64,000 nt of DNA, taken from assembly GCA_963383645.1 (NCBI GenBank), contig OY726569.1, positions 74,562,635 through 74,626,634 of the forward strand. The letters are read 5' to 3'. Positions 1 through 10,165 of the stretch are shown one piece after another (position 1 is the stretch's first letter; each line of letters starts with the position of its first letter). Below the pieces are notes generated by a model. The model saw only the letters and a program-made list of their open reading frames with translations, was not told the origin of the DNA and ran no database searches. A program made the position numbers and the translations under genes. Source of the DNA: Muscardinus avellanarius. Its lineage: Eukaryota > Chordata > Mammalia > Rodentia > Gliridae.

Positions 1-465
1 CCCATGAAATCAAACATGAAACCACGGCAATCCATTTCACAGGTTATCAGTTGGCATAAATTTAAGTGTGGCAATTCCAAATATACAGACATGGAGAAAC
101 AAGAGATCTTTGCACACTGCTAGGGGACCTGGGAAGTAGAATGACTGACTAGTGAAAATTACTGAAGATGCCTGAATCCCACGACCCAGCCATGCTGCTT
201 TTATTACATATGCTCTCATTTGGGAGCAAGAACACAGTACCGTCCATAGAAGCAAGGCATGAAGTCTGCAGAAAGATCTGACCACAGTAGGGTGAGTACA
301 AGCAAACTAGTCGTGTGTTTACTTACACGCTTGCCTCAAAACGAGTCATCAAATGATGTGGACAGTACAAACTGTTGATATAAAATTAAAACACAGTAGC
401 ATGGCATGTTTAAGGCAGATACACATGTGGTCCCAGGAAACACTGAGCATCAAATCTGGGGAGGT
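1..465. other. SLC10A1 intron 1, unique sequence
   Basis: Unique-looking, moderately AT-rich DNA with no recognisable repeat or exon. By orientation of the SLC10A1 exon at 4806-5161 (minus strand) it lies inside intron 1. Exon 2, which should begin by encoding an IVMTTCSTF-like segment, is not visible here. Confidence 0.6.
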
Positions 466-673
466 CTGCCGGGCGTGGTGGCGCACGCTTGTAATCCCCG
501 CGCTTGGGAGGCAGAGACAGGAGGATCGCGCAGGTTTGAAGCTAGCCCCGCGCGCTGGCTTAGGAGACCCTGTTTCCAAATAAAAATGCAAAAATAGGCC
601 TGGGAGTGTAGCCCGGAGGTAGAAGGGCTTCCAGGAACCCCAGTACCACCAAAAAAAAAAAAAAGAAAGAAAG
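466..673 (+). repeat. B1-dID SINE, short subfamily
   Basis: Complete dimeric SINE with 7SL-like head, shortened B1 middle (GCGCTGGCTTAGGAGACC), dID monomer ending CCCAGTACCACC and an A-rich tail. It is bounded by a perfect 14-bp TSD (AAATCTGGGGAGGT) at 452-465 and 674-687, so it is a fairly recent insertion. Confidence 0.93.
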
Positions 674-687
674 AAATCTGGGGAGGT

Positions 688-2171
688 GTGCCCTTTGAAG
701 CACAGTAGAGGGGAATGAGATTGGGGAGAGGCATGTGGGGGCTTTGTTGTTGGTTATTGATCTCTTTGTAGAACAACAGCTTACAACTTATGTTTGTTTT
801 GGTGTCCTAGAGCAGAGAATTCATGCTTACTTTGGCTTGATGTATCTGGAGTTTTGGAGTTTGCTCTGGGACTTAGTGTGCCTTGTTCTTTAGAATATTG
901 TGGGAACCATGTTCCAAAACCCCTGAGTACTTCTTATGCATGCAAAAGTACCAAGGGCTGGTCAGAGATATTGACCCCCCTACCCTGGTTTCTGTGACTA
1001 CTGTGTCCTCAGATTGCCTTGAGGAACAGGGATGGGAGGTAGCTTCCAGACTTTTCCAGCATGAGAACACTGTGGCATGGCTGTCTTAGGGGGACAGGCA
1101 CATTTGTTTATTTCATTTTCCTTCATGCTAAGTTCAAAGAGCACTGCATAGATCCTGCTTTGGGCATCTGTATACTTAGTTTGAGTGTCTAGTTGTGAGG
1201 CCTCATTAATGGAGAGGTTGGAGACAGAAGTTCAGGAGTTATTGGGGAGACCTAACAGAATCTCTGTGGTGAAGTGGGAAACTTCTGGGAGTTGGCCTCC
1301 GTCTTGTCCTGGTTGGGCTCCTGCATCACGGTGGGGAGACCTGTGGGAGTCTTTGGGTCGTGTCCAAGCCTGCTGCCCACAGCCATTGGTTCTGGCTTCT
1401 GCTACAGATGCAGTGGAGTGAGACCCCATGGATGTGAGGGATCACGAGGGCGGTCAAAAGAGGTCAGTTCCTGCTGGTGTTCTCCCTTTTGGACAAGCTG
1501 GAACTCACTTCAACTCAGAGGCAATTCTTGGCTGTGTGTCCTCGAGGAAGGAACTGAGTGCCTGGCTGCCTGCAGAGATCCACCTGGTGGCCTGGCCTCT
1601 TGTGATGGCAGGCTGCCTCAGACTCACTCCAGCAGGAGGCAGGGTACCAGGAAGAGAGCCCTGGGCTGGCTCTGACACATCCTGGGACATGTGGCATGTT
1701 TCTGGACTTCTGCTTCCTCTGCTTCCTCCTCTTAAGTGGTACATTGCAATGTTGTGCCCAAGTAGAGGTCCAAAGTAGTACTTGGGGCTGCATCTGGCCC
1801 TTAGAAGCATGTTGCTTGCTCTGTGCATTCTTTCAAATTTGGATGAGTTGCTGATACTTAAAAATTTGAAAATTTCTCATAAAAATGGAGATCTTACCTT
1901 CTCTTGAAAAGTAGGAAGCTGTGACGGCAGTTTGGGCACCACTCCCACAGAACACTTCATCAAAGGCATGACTACTTCATGCCTTTGAGGCTGGAGGCAG
2001 CCTCCAGCCACCTTGTTTATGGACACTGCCCTGAAGACATCTGAGCTACTCAGACCTTTAGGTTAATCTCTGTAAGACTCAGTTTTCTCATCTCATCTCT
2101 AAATGTGGCTAGTGACAGCAGTCTGTATGTGGTCTGAGGATCACATGTCCTATCTAGGTAGGTAAAGTGTT
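688..2171. other. Unique intronic DNA with a MIR relic
   Basis: No supported exon. Open frames of 60-130 codons on both strands overlap one another, lack recognisable domains and look like chance. Positions about 2050-2150 resemble part of a MIR SINE (AGACTCAGTTTTCTCATCT). The rest carries no repeat I recognise. Confidence 0.5.
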
Positions 2172-2183
2172 TAGTTCAGATTT

Positions 2184-2412
2184 CATTCTTTTTTTTTTTT
2201 TTTTTTTTTTGGTGGTACTAGGGGTGGAACCCAGGGGCTTTTCTACCTCTGGGCTATACTCCCAGACCTATTTTATACTTTATTTAGAAACAGGTTCTCA
2301 CTAAGTTGCTGAGAGCCTCACTAAGTAGCTGAGGCTGGCTTTGAACTTGTGCAAGCTTCCTGTCTCAGCCTCCCAAGTGCTGGGATTACAAGCATGTGCC
2401 ACCACACCCGGC
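2184..2412 (-). repeat. B1-dID SINE
   Basis: Full-length copy reading from poly(T) and the dID monomer (GGTGGTACTAGGGGTGG) to the B1 head (CACCACACCCGGC). A perfect 12-bp TSD, TAGTTCAGATTT, lies at 2172-2183 and 2413-2424. Confidence 0.92.
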
Positions 2413-2424
2413 TAGTTCAGATTT

Positions 2425-2642
2425 TATTTTATTTTTATTTTTTATTTATTTTTAAATTTAAAAAATTTTTAAATTCTACCTCTGGGCTATACTCCCAGAA
2501 CTATTTTATATTTTATTCAGAAACAGGGTCTAAGTTACTGAGAGCCTCACTAAGTAGCTGAGGCTGGCTTGGAACCTGTGTGATTCTCCTGTCTCAGCCT
2601 CCCAAGCACAGGGATTACAAGCATGTACCACCACACCCAGCT
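2425..2642 (-). repeat. B1-dID SINE, 3' part degraded
   Basis: A second minus-strand copy abuts the first; the dID part is partly replaced by an AT-rich linker. A third CAGATTT follows at about 2643, suggesting two insertions at one target. Confidence 0.85.
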
Positions 2643-2659
2643 CAGATTTATTATTAATA

Positions 2660-2722
2660 TCGCGTGTGTGCGCGCGCGCGCGCGCGCGCGTGTGTGTATG
2701 TGTGTGTGTGTGTGTGTGTGTA
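2660..2722. repeat. (CG)n/(TG)n microsatellite
   Basis: Alternating purine-pyrimidine tract: TGTG, then about ten CG dinucleotides, then a long TG run with one TA interruption. It abuts the tail of an ID-type SINE, the usual origin of such tracts in this window. Confidence 0.95.
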
Positions 2723-2797
2723 TGGTACTAAGGATTGAACCCAGGGCCTTTTGCATGCTAGGCAAAGTGCTCTACCACTGAGTGATAGGGCTGAGGA
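2723..2797 (-). repeat. ID-like (tRNA-Ala-type) SINE
   Basis: Reverse complement reads CAGTGGTAGAGCACTTTGCC ... GGGTTCAATCCTTAGTACC, the canonical rodent ID monomer with A- and B-box-like segments. The B1 monomer is absent. Confidence 0.85.
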
Positions 2798-3664
2798 TAT
2801 AACTATCAGTACTATCTATGATAGGTACTATTATAATAATACCTACCATTACAGGTATTATTATAATACTGTAATTATATTACAGGTATTGTAATGATTT
2901 GTCCCAGATGAATTCAACTTGGAATTCAGCCTGGCAGCACATGATGCAGATGACAAGATTCATGTTCTGAGCGGGGTCCGAGGCATGGTGTAATGTGCAT
3001 GTAAAGTTGGTGGAAAAGAGGCTTATAACAGAGGTGGCTGTGCCAACAGTGTTGTCTGTCATGGTGTGGTCTAGGGAGACAAACCCCAGGTGCCTGGGCA
3101 GGGAGGCTGAGCAGAGGAAAGGGAAGGGGCATGTTCCTGAGGCTTTACCTTGGGGCGGGGGTGGGGTGTATCGAACCACAGAAGTGCAGGCACTGTTGGG
3201 GAGGCCTCGTCAGCACCTACTAGCTGAGGACATGGGTCATCTGGTCACTCACACTTTAAAGCTCATCCACCCTCCTCTACTCTGCTGCTTCCACAGCCAT
3301 GCATCTCTGAGAGCAGCCCTTCCCTGACACCTGGCTTCTCCATCCCTTCTAAGGTGTTTAAGGTAGAGTCAGAGTTCTTGGGACACAGAGGTGGCCTTGT
3401 CCAAAGGCCAGATCAAAGACCATGTGGCTTTGCTTTGCAGCAGGTAGGACTTGGATTAGACAGAGAATTTCCTCACAACGAGATTGTAAAACATGGAACT
3501 ATATCCTCAAAGGAAGCCATACAAGCCGATCCCCTGTGTCTCTCTCCCATTGACTACCTGCGGGAAAGCTGAATCATGTGGCAGAGCACCTAAGGCTTCT
3601 CAGGGGACAGGCCCTGGTAAACCCCAACTTTTGCTCTTGGCTTCTTCATTTAAAAGTATCCCAT
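2798..3664. other. Unique intronic DNA
   Basis: A short AT-rich tract (about 2800-2895) is followed by mixed sequence. No exon with splice sites or recognisable protein similarity was found on either strand. Confidence 0.5.
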
Positions 3665-3712
3665 GGGCTGGGGGTATAGCTCAGTGGCAGTCATTGCCTA
3701 GCATATATAAGG
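3665..3712 (+). repeat. ID-like SINE fragment
   Basis: GGGCTGGGGGTATAGCTCAG followed by TTGCCTAGCATA is a truncated ID monomer; its 3' part runs into a CA repeat. Confidence 0.8.
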
Positions 3713-3738
3713 TACACACACACACACACACACACACA
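3713..3738. repeat. (CA)n microsatellite
   Basis: About 13 CA units in the tail position of the preceding ID fragment. Confidence 0.95.
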
Positions 3739-4614
3739 TGCCTCGTCTAACTTACCAGGAGGGGCTTCTTTACTTGGTTAGCTTTCTTAGTAAAGTTTTC
3801 CCCTGATGGACTTTGAATTCGGTCGCTTTACCTGGCCTTGGCATTGAATAATATCTCCCCACAGGACTGAACCAGAGGAAACTGGGAGACAAAAGTTTCT
3901 GCTAGAAAACTCCTTTTAGCCTCAGCCCAGGCTGCAGAACAGGTCTGAGAGCCCTCCTCTGGCAGCTGCTCAAGGCTACAGTCCCACTAGTTTGGAAGGA
4001 CAGTAGCGAAACCAGTACCCCACCCTCACCCCACATGGGCCTTCCTGGAGAGAGCACCCCTGCTGACTTCTGCTCAGACTTTGGGCCAGGAGTACTGATG
4101 GTCTTCTCCTAATAGCTAGGCTGAGGTGGGCCTTAGTAACCTGGGCAGATGTGGGGAGACTCCACCTGGCTGTGCCTTTGCAGGAAACATTGCTGCATTG
4201 GATGGGGGATGTGGGATTTAAAAAAAAAAAAAAAAACGTGTCCCAGGGACCAGATTTTCTGGAGCACCTTTTGGAAGTCTTGCCCACTCTACAGGGATTT
4301 GAGGTGCCCATTGGTTCCAAGTCTCCTTGATCTCTCTGGCAATGTTTGTACCCCCTTTCAGATCTCCAGCTTCAGAGCTGACATCTTGCTCTCCAGTTAG
4401 GTGAGTGCAGTTCCCTACTTTTAGGTGGAAATCAATGTTTTGAGACAACTCTCATGTCCCACTTGAGACACCCTGGTAGTGTAGAGGTCTCCAGGATACC
4501 CCTGGACCAGTTTGGTTCGTTCAGTGTGTGCTTACAATAAGGAAAACCCAGCCCCTGCCAGCAGTCCAGCATAAGCAGTCCAGCAGTCCAGCATAGATGC
4601 CACCCCCAACCCAG
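3739..4614. other. Unique intronic DNA
   Basis: No exon or known repeat was recognised. There is an 18-base A run at about 4219-4236 without an identifiable element in front of it. Confidence 0.5.
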
Positions 4615-4728
4615 CATCCATAGCCCCTACTCCTGTCCTCCCCTGGCTTTAGCATCCATAGCCCCTACTCCTGTCCTCCCCTGGCTTTAGCATCCATAGC
4701 CCCTACTCCTGTCCTCCCCTGGCTTTAG
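4615..4728. repeat. 38-bp minisatellite, three units
   Basis: Three near-identical tandem copies begin at 4615, 4653 and 4691, each starting CATCCATAGCCCCTACTCCT. The array ends about 78 bases from the SLC10A1 exon 1 donor, inside intron 1. Copy number is likely to vary between individuals. Confidence 0.95.
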
Positions 4729-4805
4729 CCCATCTCTTCCCCTGGATTGTGACATCTCTGCGGTGACCCCATCCCAGGTCGCTCCTTCCTCAGTCCTAGT
4801 CTTAC

Positions 4806-5161
4806 CTGAGATTCATGTCCCCCCTTACGGCCAGACTGAAGATGTTAGACAGGTTCCCCCCAGGTGAGCAGCCACAGATCAGGATGGCCAGCGCTTCAAT
4901 GTTTCTCAGCTGGAAGATCCTGCCCAGCAAGAAGGCAGTGAGGGGCATGATGCCATACTGGGCCACCAGGGCGATGGCCAGCCCCTTAGGCCTCAAGAAG
5001 TGAGCTTTGATCTTGCTGAACTCCATGGTGCAGCCCAACGAAAGCATGATGAGGAGCAGCATGAATACCAGAATGACGCTCAGCGCCAGGTCGGTGGGGC
5101 GCTTGCCAAAGCCGGACGGCAGGGAGAAGTTGAAGGGGGCAGACTCATTGTGCACCTCCAT
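4806..5161 (-). CDS. SLC10A1: SLC10A1 (NTCP) exon 1, coding part
   Basis: First coding exon of the basolateral hepatocyte Na+/taurocholate cotransporting polypeptide, which couples Na+ entry to bile-salt uptake. The frame gives 118 complete residues plus two bases of a split codon, then a donor AG|GTAAGA at 4806/4805. The start [12 protein letters not shown] is followed by [25 protein letters not shown], the hydrophobic segment [20 protein letters not shown] and [11 protein letters not shown] (residues 96-106). These closely match the remembered mammalian NTCP N-terminus. N5 and N11 lie in N-glycosylation sequons (NES, NFS). Residues reported at the Na+ sites (Q68, S105, N106) are present. 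The ATG at 5161 has A at -3 and G at +4 (strong Kozak context). The frame stays open upstream to 5413, but that part precedes the predicted TSS. Exon 2 and later exons lie off the left edge. There is no frameshift or stop; it looks like a functional gene. Confidence 0.96.
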
Positions 5162-5247
5162 CCTGGGAGGCAGTGGAAGACCACCCTCGTTCCTCTGTAG
5201 CCTCCTTCCTTGTCTAGTCCCTGCTGAATGCTTTCTTGAATCACCTC
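5162..5247 (-). other. SLC10A1: SLC10A1 5' UTR (predicted)
   Basis: Stretch between the predicted TSS (about 30 bases downstream of the TATA-like box) and the ATG. It contains no upstream ATG in the transcribed direction. Length about 85 nt is an estimate; only a 5'-end map can fix it. Confidence 0.5.
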
Positions 5248-5265
5248 TCAGGACAGAGAGCTTCT

Positions 5266-5308
5266 GGACAAAATATAGCTCTGGGCAAATAGAAGGATTA
5301 TGCAACTC
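5266..5308 (-). promoter_or_regulatory. SLC10A1 core promoter: TATA, FOXA-like and C/EBP-like sites
   Basis: On the minus strand a TATA-like TATATTT lies at 5271-5277, about 110 bases before the ATG. Immediately upstream are TATTTGCCC (5283-5292), which fits the forkhead/FOXA core, and TTGCATAAT (5297-5305), which fits a C/EBP site. Liver-enriched factors are expected regulators of this hepatocyte gene. Motif matches are seen; binding is inferred. Confidence 0.6.
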
Positions 5309-6025
5309 GCTGAGCATTTCCCTGGTTGTGGCTCCAGAGGGAAGAGAGCCCAGAGTCTTATCTCCCTGGCCTCTCCTACCTCCCCGAGTTCCCTGACCTC
5401 TGCTGGGTGCCACTCACATGTCCCCCTTACCACTTGGCTACTTCTGGGATGGGGGTTTTCTACCTTTTGTCCTCTGCTGAGCATGCTGCTCCTGGGGTCC
5501 CTGCCAACCCAGGTCCAGCCCTTCTCCTTCCCTGAACCTCCTGTTTCCAGCTCAGTCCCCAAGGCCTTAGGTTCTTGGCTGGGGAAGGTGCCCTCCCCAT
5601 GACCGGCAGGTCATCTTTTACCCCCAAAGTCCAAGGGATTGTGGACCAGGGTAGGGGGCAGGTGGTGTTAATGGATTCTGGGAGAGCATGTGTCTGTGAC
5701 TCCCATCCTAGGAGATGAAGATGCCATGTTCTCCTCGCCTGTGTCTTATCCCAAAACCTGGACGGTGTGGGTGTTAGAGGGGGACACTGACAGTTCCCTG
5801 CAATGCTTACTTCTAGAGGGAAGGACCTGCTGGGACAGACAGGCAGACAGACTCTTGGAGGTGTGGAGGCTCTTTCCCCAAGGGCAGCTCAGATGGCACC
5901 CTGGCTCTGGAGACTGTGTGTGAGGAGCCCCATTGGCTTGGGAGGCTGGCTGGGAAGGAAGCAGGATCACACCCTTTTTTCTTTCTGATTTCCTGATCAT
6001 CAGTGTTTAGATCTGGAATCCCCAA
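5309..6025. other. SLC10A1 upstream flank, unique
   Basis: GC-moderate sequence with no recognised repeat. It probably holds further proximal regulatory sequence of SLC10A1. Open frames here have no recognisable product. Confidence 0.5.
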
Positions 6026-6029
6026 GCCT

Positions 6030-6400
6030 CATGTGTTGGGCAATGAGACAGTAATTGGAAAAGCTTAACCATGAAGGCTCTGGCCTCCTCAATGGGCTAA
6101 TCCATTGATTAATCACTTGAATGGGCTGGCTGAGTGGTAACTGTAGGCAGGTCACTGAAGAAAGCATGTCACGGGCAGCATGGCCTTGAGGACTGCTGTT
6201 GCTTTCCCCTTCCTGTGGCCTGCTCCCTCTGCCACGAGCTGAGCAACTTTCTTCCTCCAGGCCCTGCTGCCATGGTGTTTCTGCCTTGAAACCAGCCGAT
6301 CGCAGACTCAAATGACGAAATTCTGAGCTAAACTAAACCTATCTCAAAGTTTTTTTTGCCAGGTATTCTGGCACTGCAATGAGACGCTAATTCACTGATG
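6030..6400 (+). mobile_element. ERVL-MaLR LTR relic
   Basis: Old LTR recognised from its order of blocks: AATGGGCTAATCCATTGATT, GGCAGGTCACTGAAGAAAGC, the CTCTGCCACGAGCTGAGCAA segment, CATGGTGTTTCTGCCTTG and a terminal TTGCCAGGTATTCTGGCACT. The pattern matches mammalian MaLR LTRs. It is diverged and its exact subfamily is uncertain. Confidence 0.65.
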
Positions 6401-6785
6401 CTATGGGCCTGTGATCCAGGCACGTGGTGTGGCAGCAGAGAGAGAAACAGGCGATCATGGCCCTGTCCTTCCATCCTTGCTACAAGGGCAGGAGAGGGAG
6501 GGGTCCTTCAGAATCACAGTTGTCCATTGTCTGGGTTGGGACCCCCCAGGCCTGGCTAGAGCCTTGTATTTTCCTCTTTGTTGAAACAGTGATTGTGTTT
6601 TGAGTATAGGACTTTGCAGGGCAGGAAAGGGAGCAGAGTGTAAACCACTATGGGGTGGGGATGGTGAAATATTGGTTTGGTGTGAGGGATGACCCGAAAC
6701 TCAGCTCTTCATTTTAGGGGGTAATTGGGGAAATTTGAGTATAGATTATATATTAGGTGTTATTAAGGAATTATTGTTACGTTAG
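6401..6785. other. Unique intergenic DNA
   Basis: No gene or repeat recognised. Confidence 0.45.
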
Positions 6786-6789
6786 AATT

Positions 6790-7230
6790 GTGGTTGCTAT
6801 GATCTAAATGTTTTTGTTCCCCACCCTCAAAATCATATTTTAAAACCTAATGACAAATGTAACGGGAAGTGGGATCTTGGGTTACGAGGCCTCTGCCTTG
6901 TGGGATTTGTGGCCTTATAAAAAAGGCCCCATAGAGCTGCCTCATCCTTCCTGCCATATGAGATCACAGGGAGGAGGCCCCATCCATGAAGCAGAGACTG
7001 AGCCCTTGCCAGACTTGTGAATCTGCCAGTACATTGGACTTGGCCTCCTAATTCTCTGGAACTGTAAGAAATTTCTAGCAGGGTGTGGTGATGCACACCT
7101 GTAATCCCAGTACTTGGGAGGCTGAGACAGGAGAATTTCAGGTTCTGGGACAATAAAAGCACTGCCAAAAAAAAAAAAAATTCTTCTTCCATTCCTTGTG
7201 AGTTTGAGTAATATCTTTTTGCCTCCAGTC
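6790..7230 (+). mobile_element. ERVL-MaLR (MST-like) LTR, split by a SINE
   Basis: Blocks TGCTATGATCTAAATGTTTT, AATCATATTTTAAAACCTAA, CTTATAAAAAAGGCCCCATA, CCTTCCTGCCATATGAGA and TCTCTGGAACTGTAAGAAAT follow the MST/MaLR LTR order. The 3' part resumes after a SINE at 7077-7180. Diverged and non-functional. Confidence 0.7.
7077..7180 (+). repeat. B1-type SINE, truncated
   Basis: B1 monomer only (GGGTGTGGTGATGCACACCT to CAGGAGAATTT) with a degenerate middle and a 14-A tail; the dID monomer is missing. It is inserted in the MaLR LTR. Confidence 0.75.
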
Positions 7231-7924
7231 ACAGATACAGCAATCAGTAAACTTATTTTACCTTGTACCTATCTATCTTCCCTCTTCCTCCACCAAAATT
7301 TCAATTGCAGTGTTTATATATCATGATAGAATTTTACATCCTTTTCAATCGCTCCGTTTTTGCAATTTTTTAAAAAGCTATCAGAGAATTATTTTAGCTT
7401 GCATCTGCATTGAACAGGTTAAAAACTCGCTGCCAGTCTTTTCTGTAATTCTCTCTATTATCTCTCACTTGGCTGGCATGAATCTTCCGGCAGTTCCCTC
7501 AAGAAAGCCTCAAAGAATCAGTATATTCTGCATTCTTTCGTGTTCAAAACTAATTTAATTCTTAACACTTAAAGGATAATTTGGCTACATATAAATTCCT
7601 TGGGCAACACTTTTTCCCCCCTTGAAGATCTTTTAAGTACGGCACCATCTTCTGGTATTGAATATCAATGTGGATTCAATGTGGAGAACTCTGACCAGCC
7701 TGATTTTTCTCCCCTTTAACTAACTTGATCATTTTGCTAGGTTTTCTTTGAAGTTTAATGACTTTACTAGAATATATATCTAGGGTGACCCTCCTGAGTT
7801 AATTTTCTCTGGCATAAAGTATAAACTAGTGTCTTCTTTTTTCCAGAAAGTTATATTTTTATTCTATCTGTCTTATGTTAGTTTTCTCCTTTGGAAGCTC
7901 CAATTACAGAGACATCTGTTCAAT
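7231..7924. other. AT-rich intergenic DNA
   Basis: AT-rich sequence with the texture of an old antisense LINE, but no block is diagnostic enough to call. No coding signal. Confidence 0.35.

Positions 7925-7968
<44 letters not shown>
7925..7968. repeat. (TG)n microsatellite
   Basis: About 21 TG units. Confidence 0.95.
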
Positions 7969-7972
<4 letters not shown>

Positions 7973-8059
7973 ATGTTCCAGATATAGAACACAGGCAAAG
8001 AAGATATATATTGAACGTCTTTGCCAATATTCTAGATCTATCACTTATTCTCTGTTCTT

Positions 8060-8524
8060 TTTTTTTTTTTTTTTTTTTTGCGGTACTGACTGAGGATTGA
8101 ACCCAGGGGCATTCTCCCTTTGAGCTATACCCCCAGCCTTATTTTTTTATTCTTTATTTTTTATTTTTATTTTTATTTTTTTTTGGTGGTACTGGGGTTC
8201 CTGGAAGCCCTTCTACCTCTGGGCTACACTCCCAGACCTATTTTTACATTTTTATTTGGAAACAGGGTCTCCTAAGCCAGCACGCGCGGCTGGCTTCGAA
8301 CCTGCGCGATCCTCCTGTCTCTGCCTCCCAAGCACGGGGTTTACAAGCGTGCTCCACCACGCCCGGCCCCCCTGCCCTATTTTTTATTCTTTATTTTGAG
8401 ACAGGGTCTCACTAAGTTGCGGAGGGCCTCACTAAGTAGCTGAGGCTGTCTGCGGATTGGGATCCACAGGTCTCAGCCTCCCGAAAGCTGGGATTACAAG
8501 CGAGCACCACCACGCCTGTCTGCA
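8060..8524 (-). repeat. B1-dID SINE (outer copy of a nest)
   Basis: dID half at about 8080-8140 (GCGGTACTGACTGAGGATTG) and B1 half at about 8373-8520 are separated by a younger SINE inserted in the A-rich linker. The repeated linker TATTTTTTATTCTTTATTTT on both sides marks the target. Confidence 0.85.
8165..8368 (-). repeat. B1-dID SINE, short subfamily (inner)
   Basis: Well-conserved short-type copy (GGTACTGGGGTTCCTGGAAG to CCACCACGCCCGGC) inside the linker of an older SINE in the same orientation. Confidence 0.88.
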
Positions 8525-8669
8525 TTAGTGGGTTTTTTTGAAAAAATGTTTTTGTAGTTGTTTATTTCACTCACAGAAGTATTATATGGCTATTTTAGCC
8601 ATTGAGAAAGCAAAAGTAAAACGAAGGCAAGGAAAATTTCCCATATCCTGTCACTCTGCTCAGTTAAGA

Positions 8670-8864
8670 TGTGTGTGTGTGTGGGGGGGGTACTGGGGAT
8701 GGAACCCTTCTACCTCCGGGCTACACGCCCAGACCTATTTTATATTTTTATTTAGAAACAGGGTCTCCTAAGCCAGCGCGCGCGTCTGGCTTCGAACCTG
8801 CGCGATTCTCCTGTCTCTGCCTCCCAAGCGCAGGGATTACAAGCGTGCGCCACCACGCCCGGCT
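8670..8864 (-). repeat. B1-dID SINE, short subfamily
   Basis: Short-type copy with the dID monomer trimmed; preceded by TGTGTGTGTGTG and eight G residues in the tail position. Confidence 0.85.
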
Positions 8865-9000
8865 ATTCTTTATTTTGAAATAGGGTTTCACTGAGTTGCA
8901 AAGGGCCTCCCTAAGAAGCTGAGGCTGGCCACAAACCACGATCCTCTTGTCTCAGCCTCCCAAATGCTGGGATTACAAGTGTGCGCCACCACTCCTGGCT
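8865..9000 (-). repeat. B1-dID SINE, B1 half
   Basis: Linker and B1 monomer (TTGAAATAGGGTTTCACTGA to CACCACTCCTGGCT) directly abutting the short-type copy, which probably inserted in its linker. Confidence 0.8.
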
Positions 9001-9082
9001 CTTTTCTTAATTCTCTCTTTCCATTCTACTTTGCCTTTCCATTTCTCTCCCCCATGTCACTTACTAAGTGGTTTGTTTGTTT

Positions 9083-9283
9083 TGATATTAGGGATCGAAC
9101 CCAAGGCATTCTACCTCCCAGCTACACCCCAGTCTTTTTTATTTATTTTATTTTGAAACAGGGTCTTGCTAAATTGCTGTGGGTCTCACTAAGTTACCAA
9201 GGCTGATCTCGAACCTGCCACCCTCCTGTCTCATGCTCCCAAGTCCTGGGATTACAGGCCTGCACCACCACACCCAGCCGCTA
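9083..9283 (-). repeat. B1-dID SINE
   Basis: Diverged full copy: TTAGGGATCGAACCCAAGGC to CACCACACCCAGCC. Confidence 0.85.
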
Positions 9284-9445
9284 GCTTGTTCTGTCTGTTG
9301 TCTGTTTTTCCTGCCTGCCCTTTACTCCCCTGACACTGTTCTTTCCAGGTCCTTGGCCCTTGCTTCACCTCATCTCTTCATCTCACCAGCTCTTCCATAT
9401 GTGCTTTTTATCTTGTACTTTTTATTTTGAAAAAGTACAAATCTA

Positions 9446-9654
9446 AACCAGGCGTGGTGGCGCACGCTTGTAATCCCCGCACTTGGGAGGCTGAGACAGG
9501 AGGATCGCGCAGGTTCGAAGCCAGCCTCAGCTACTTAGTGAGGCTCTCAGCAACTTAGTGAGACCCTGTTTCCAAATAAAATATAAAATAGGTCTGGGAG
9601 TGTAGTCCAGAGACAGAAAGCCCCCAGGGGTTTTCCACTCCCAGTACCATAAAA
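9446..9654 (+). repeat. B1-dID SINE, full B1 type
   Basis: Near-consensus copy. A 16-bp TSD (AAAAAGTACAAATCTA) with one mismatch lies at 9430-9445 and 9655-9670. Confidence 0.92.
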
Positions 9655-9670
9655 AAAAAGTCCAAATCTA

Positions 9671-10020
9671 TATATGTGTTGAAAGAATCCATTGAGTAAC
9701 CATGCACCCTTCACACGGGTTCACCAACGATTTTGCCATAGCTACCTTTGCTGCCTCAATATGCACGAACAATGTGCATACACATTCAGATTTCTCCAAA
9801 TAATTTTCAAATGAAACGCTCACATCATAAAAACTTTAGCCAGGCATGGTGGTACATGCCTGTAATGCCTGGGAAAAACCAGACAAGTAGTAGAAGACTT
9901 TAGTTCACCTCTCTAATAAAGATAGATCAACTGGAAAAATAATTGGAATATAGAAAACCTAAAGAGCATATTTTGAGAAGCAAGTACAGGTTCAAAATCT
10001 CTTTTCAAAAAAAATAACTC
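9671..10020. other. Intergenic DNA with a SINE fragment
   Basis: Mostly unique; 9836-9870 is a 5' SINE stub (CAGGCATGGTGGTACATGCC). Confidence 0.5.
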
Positions 10021-10022
10021 TA

Positions 10023-10165
10023 AGCTGGGTGTGGTGGCACACGCTTATAATCCCAGCATTTGGGAGGCTGAGACAGGAGGACTGTGGTTCATGAATATCC
10101 TCAGCTACTTAGGCCATTTGCAACTCAGTGAGACCTTGTTTCAAAATAAAGAATAAAAAATAGGA
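10023..10165 (+). repeat. B1-dID SINE, B1 half
   Basis: B1 monomer plus linker (AAGAATAAAAAATAG); its dID half is displaced by the next SINE. Confidence 0.85.

Noticed and set aside
2723..2797. tRNA gene from the TAGCTCAG/GGTTCAA-type boxes of ID and dID monomers
   Set aside because: The monomers lack a complete cloverleaf acceptor stem and occur dozens of times with poly(A) tails; they are tRNA-derived SINEs.
1..4800. SLC10A1 exon 2
   Set aside because: No segment encoding the expected continuation of the transporter with an acceptor site was found; exon 2 is likely left of the window.
5162..5413. In-frame upstream extension of SLC10A1 giving a 203-residue frame
   Set aside because: The extra 84 codons lie across and upstream of the TATA-like promoter; the family N-terminus begins at the ATG at 5161 with a strong Kozak context.
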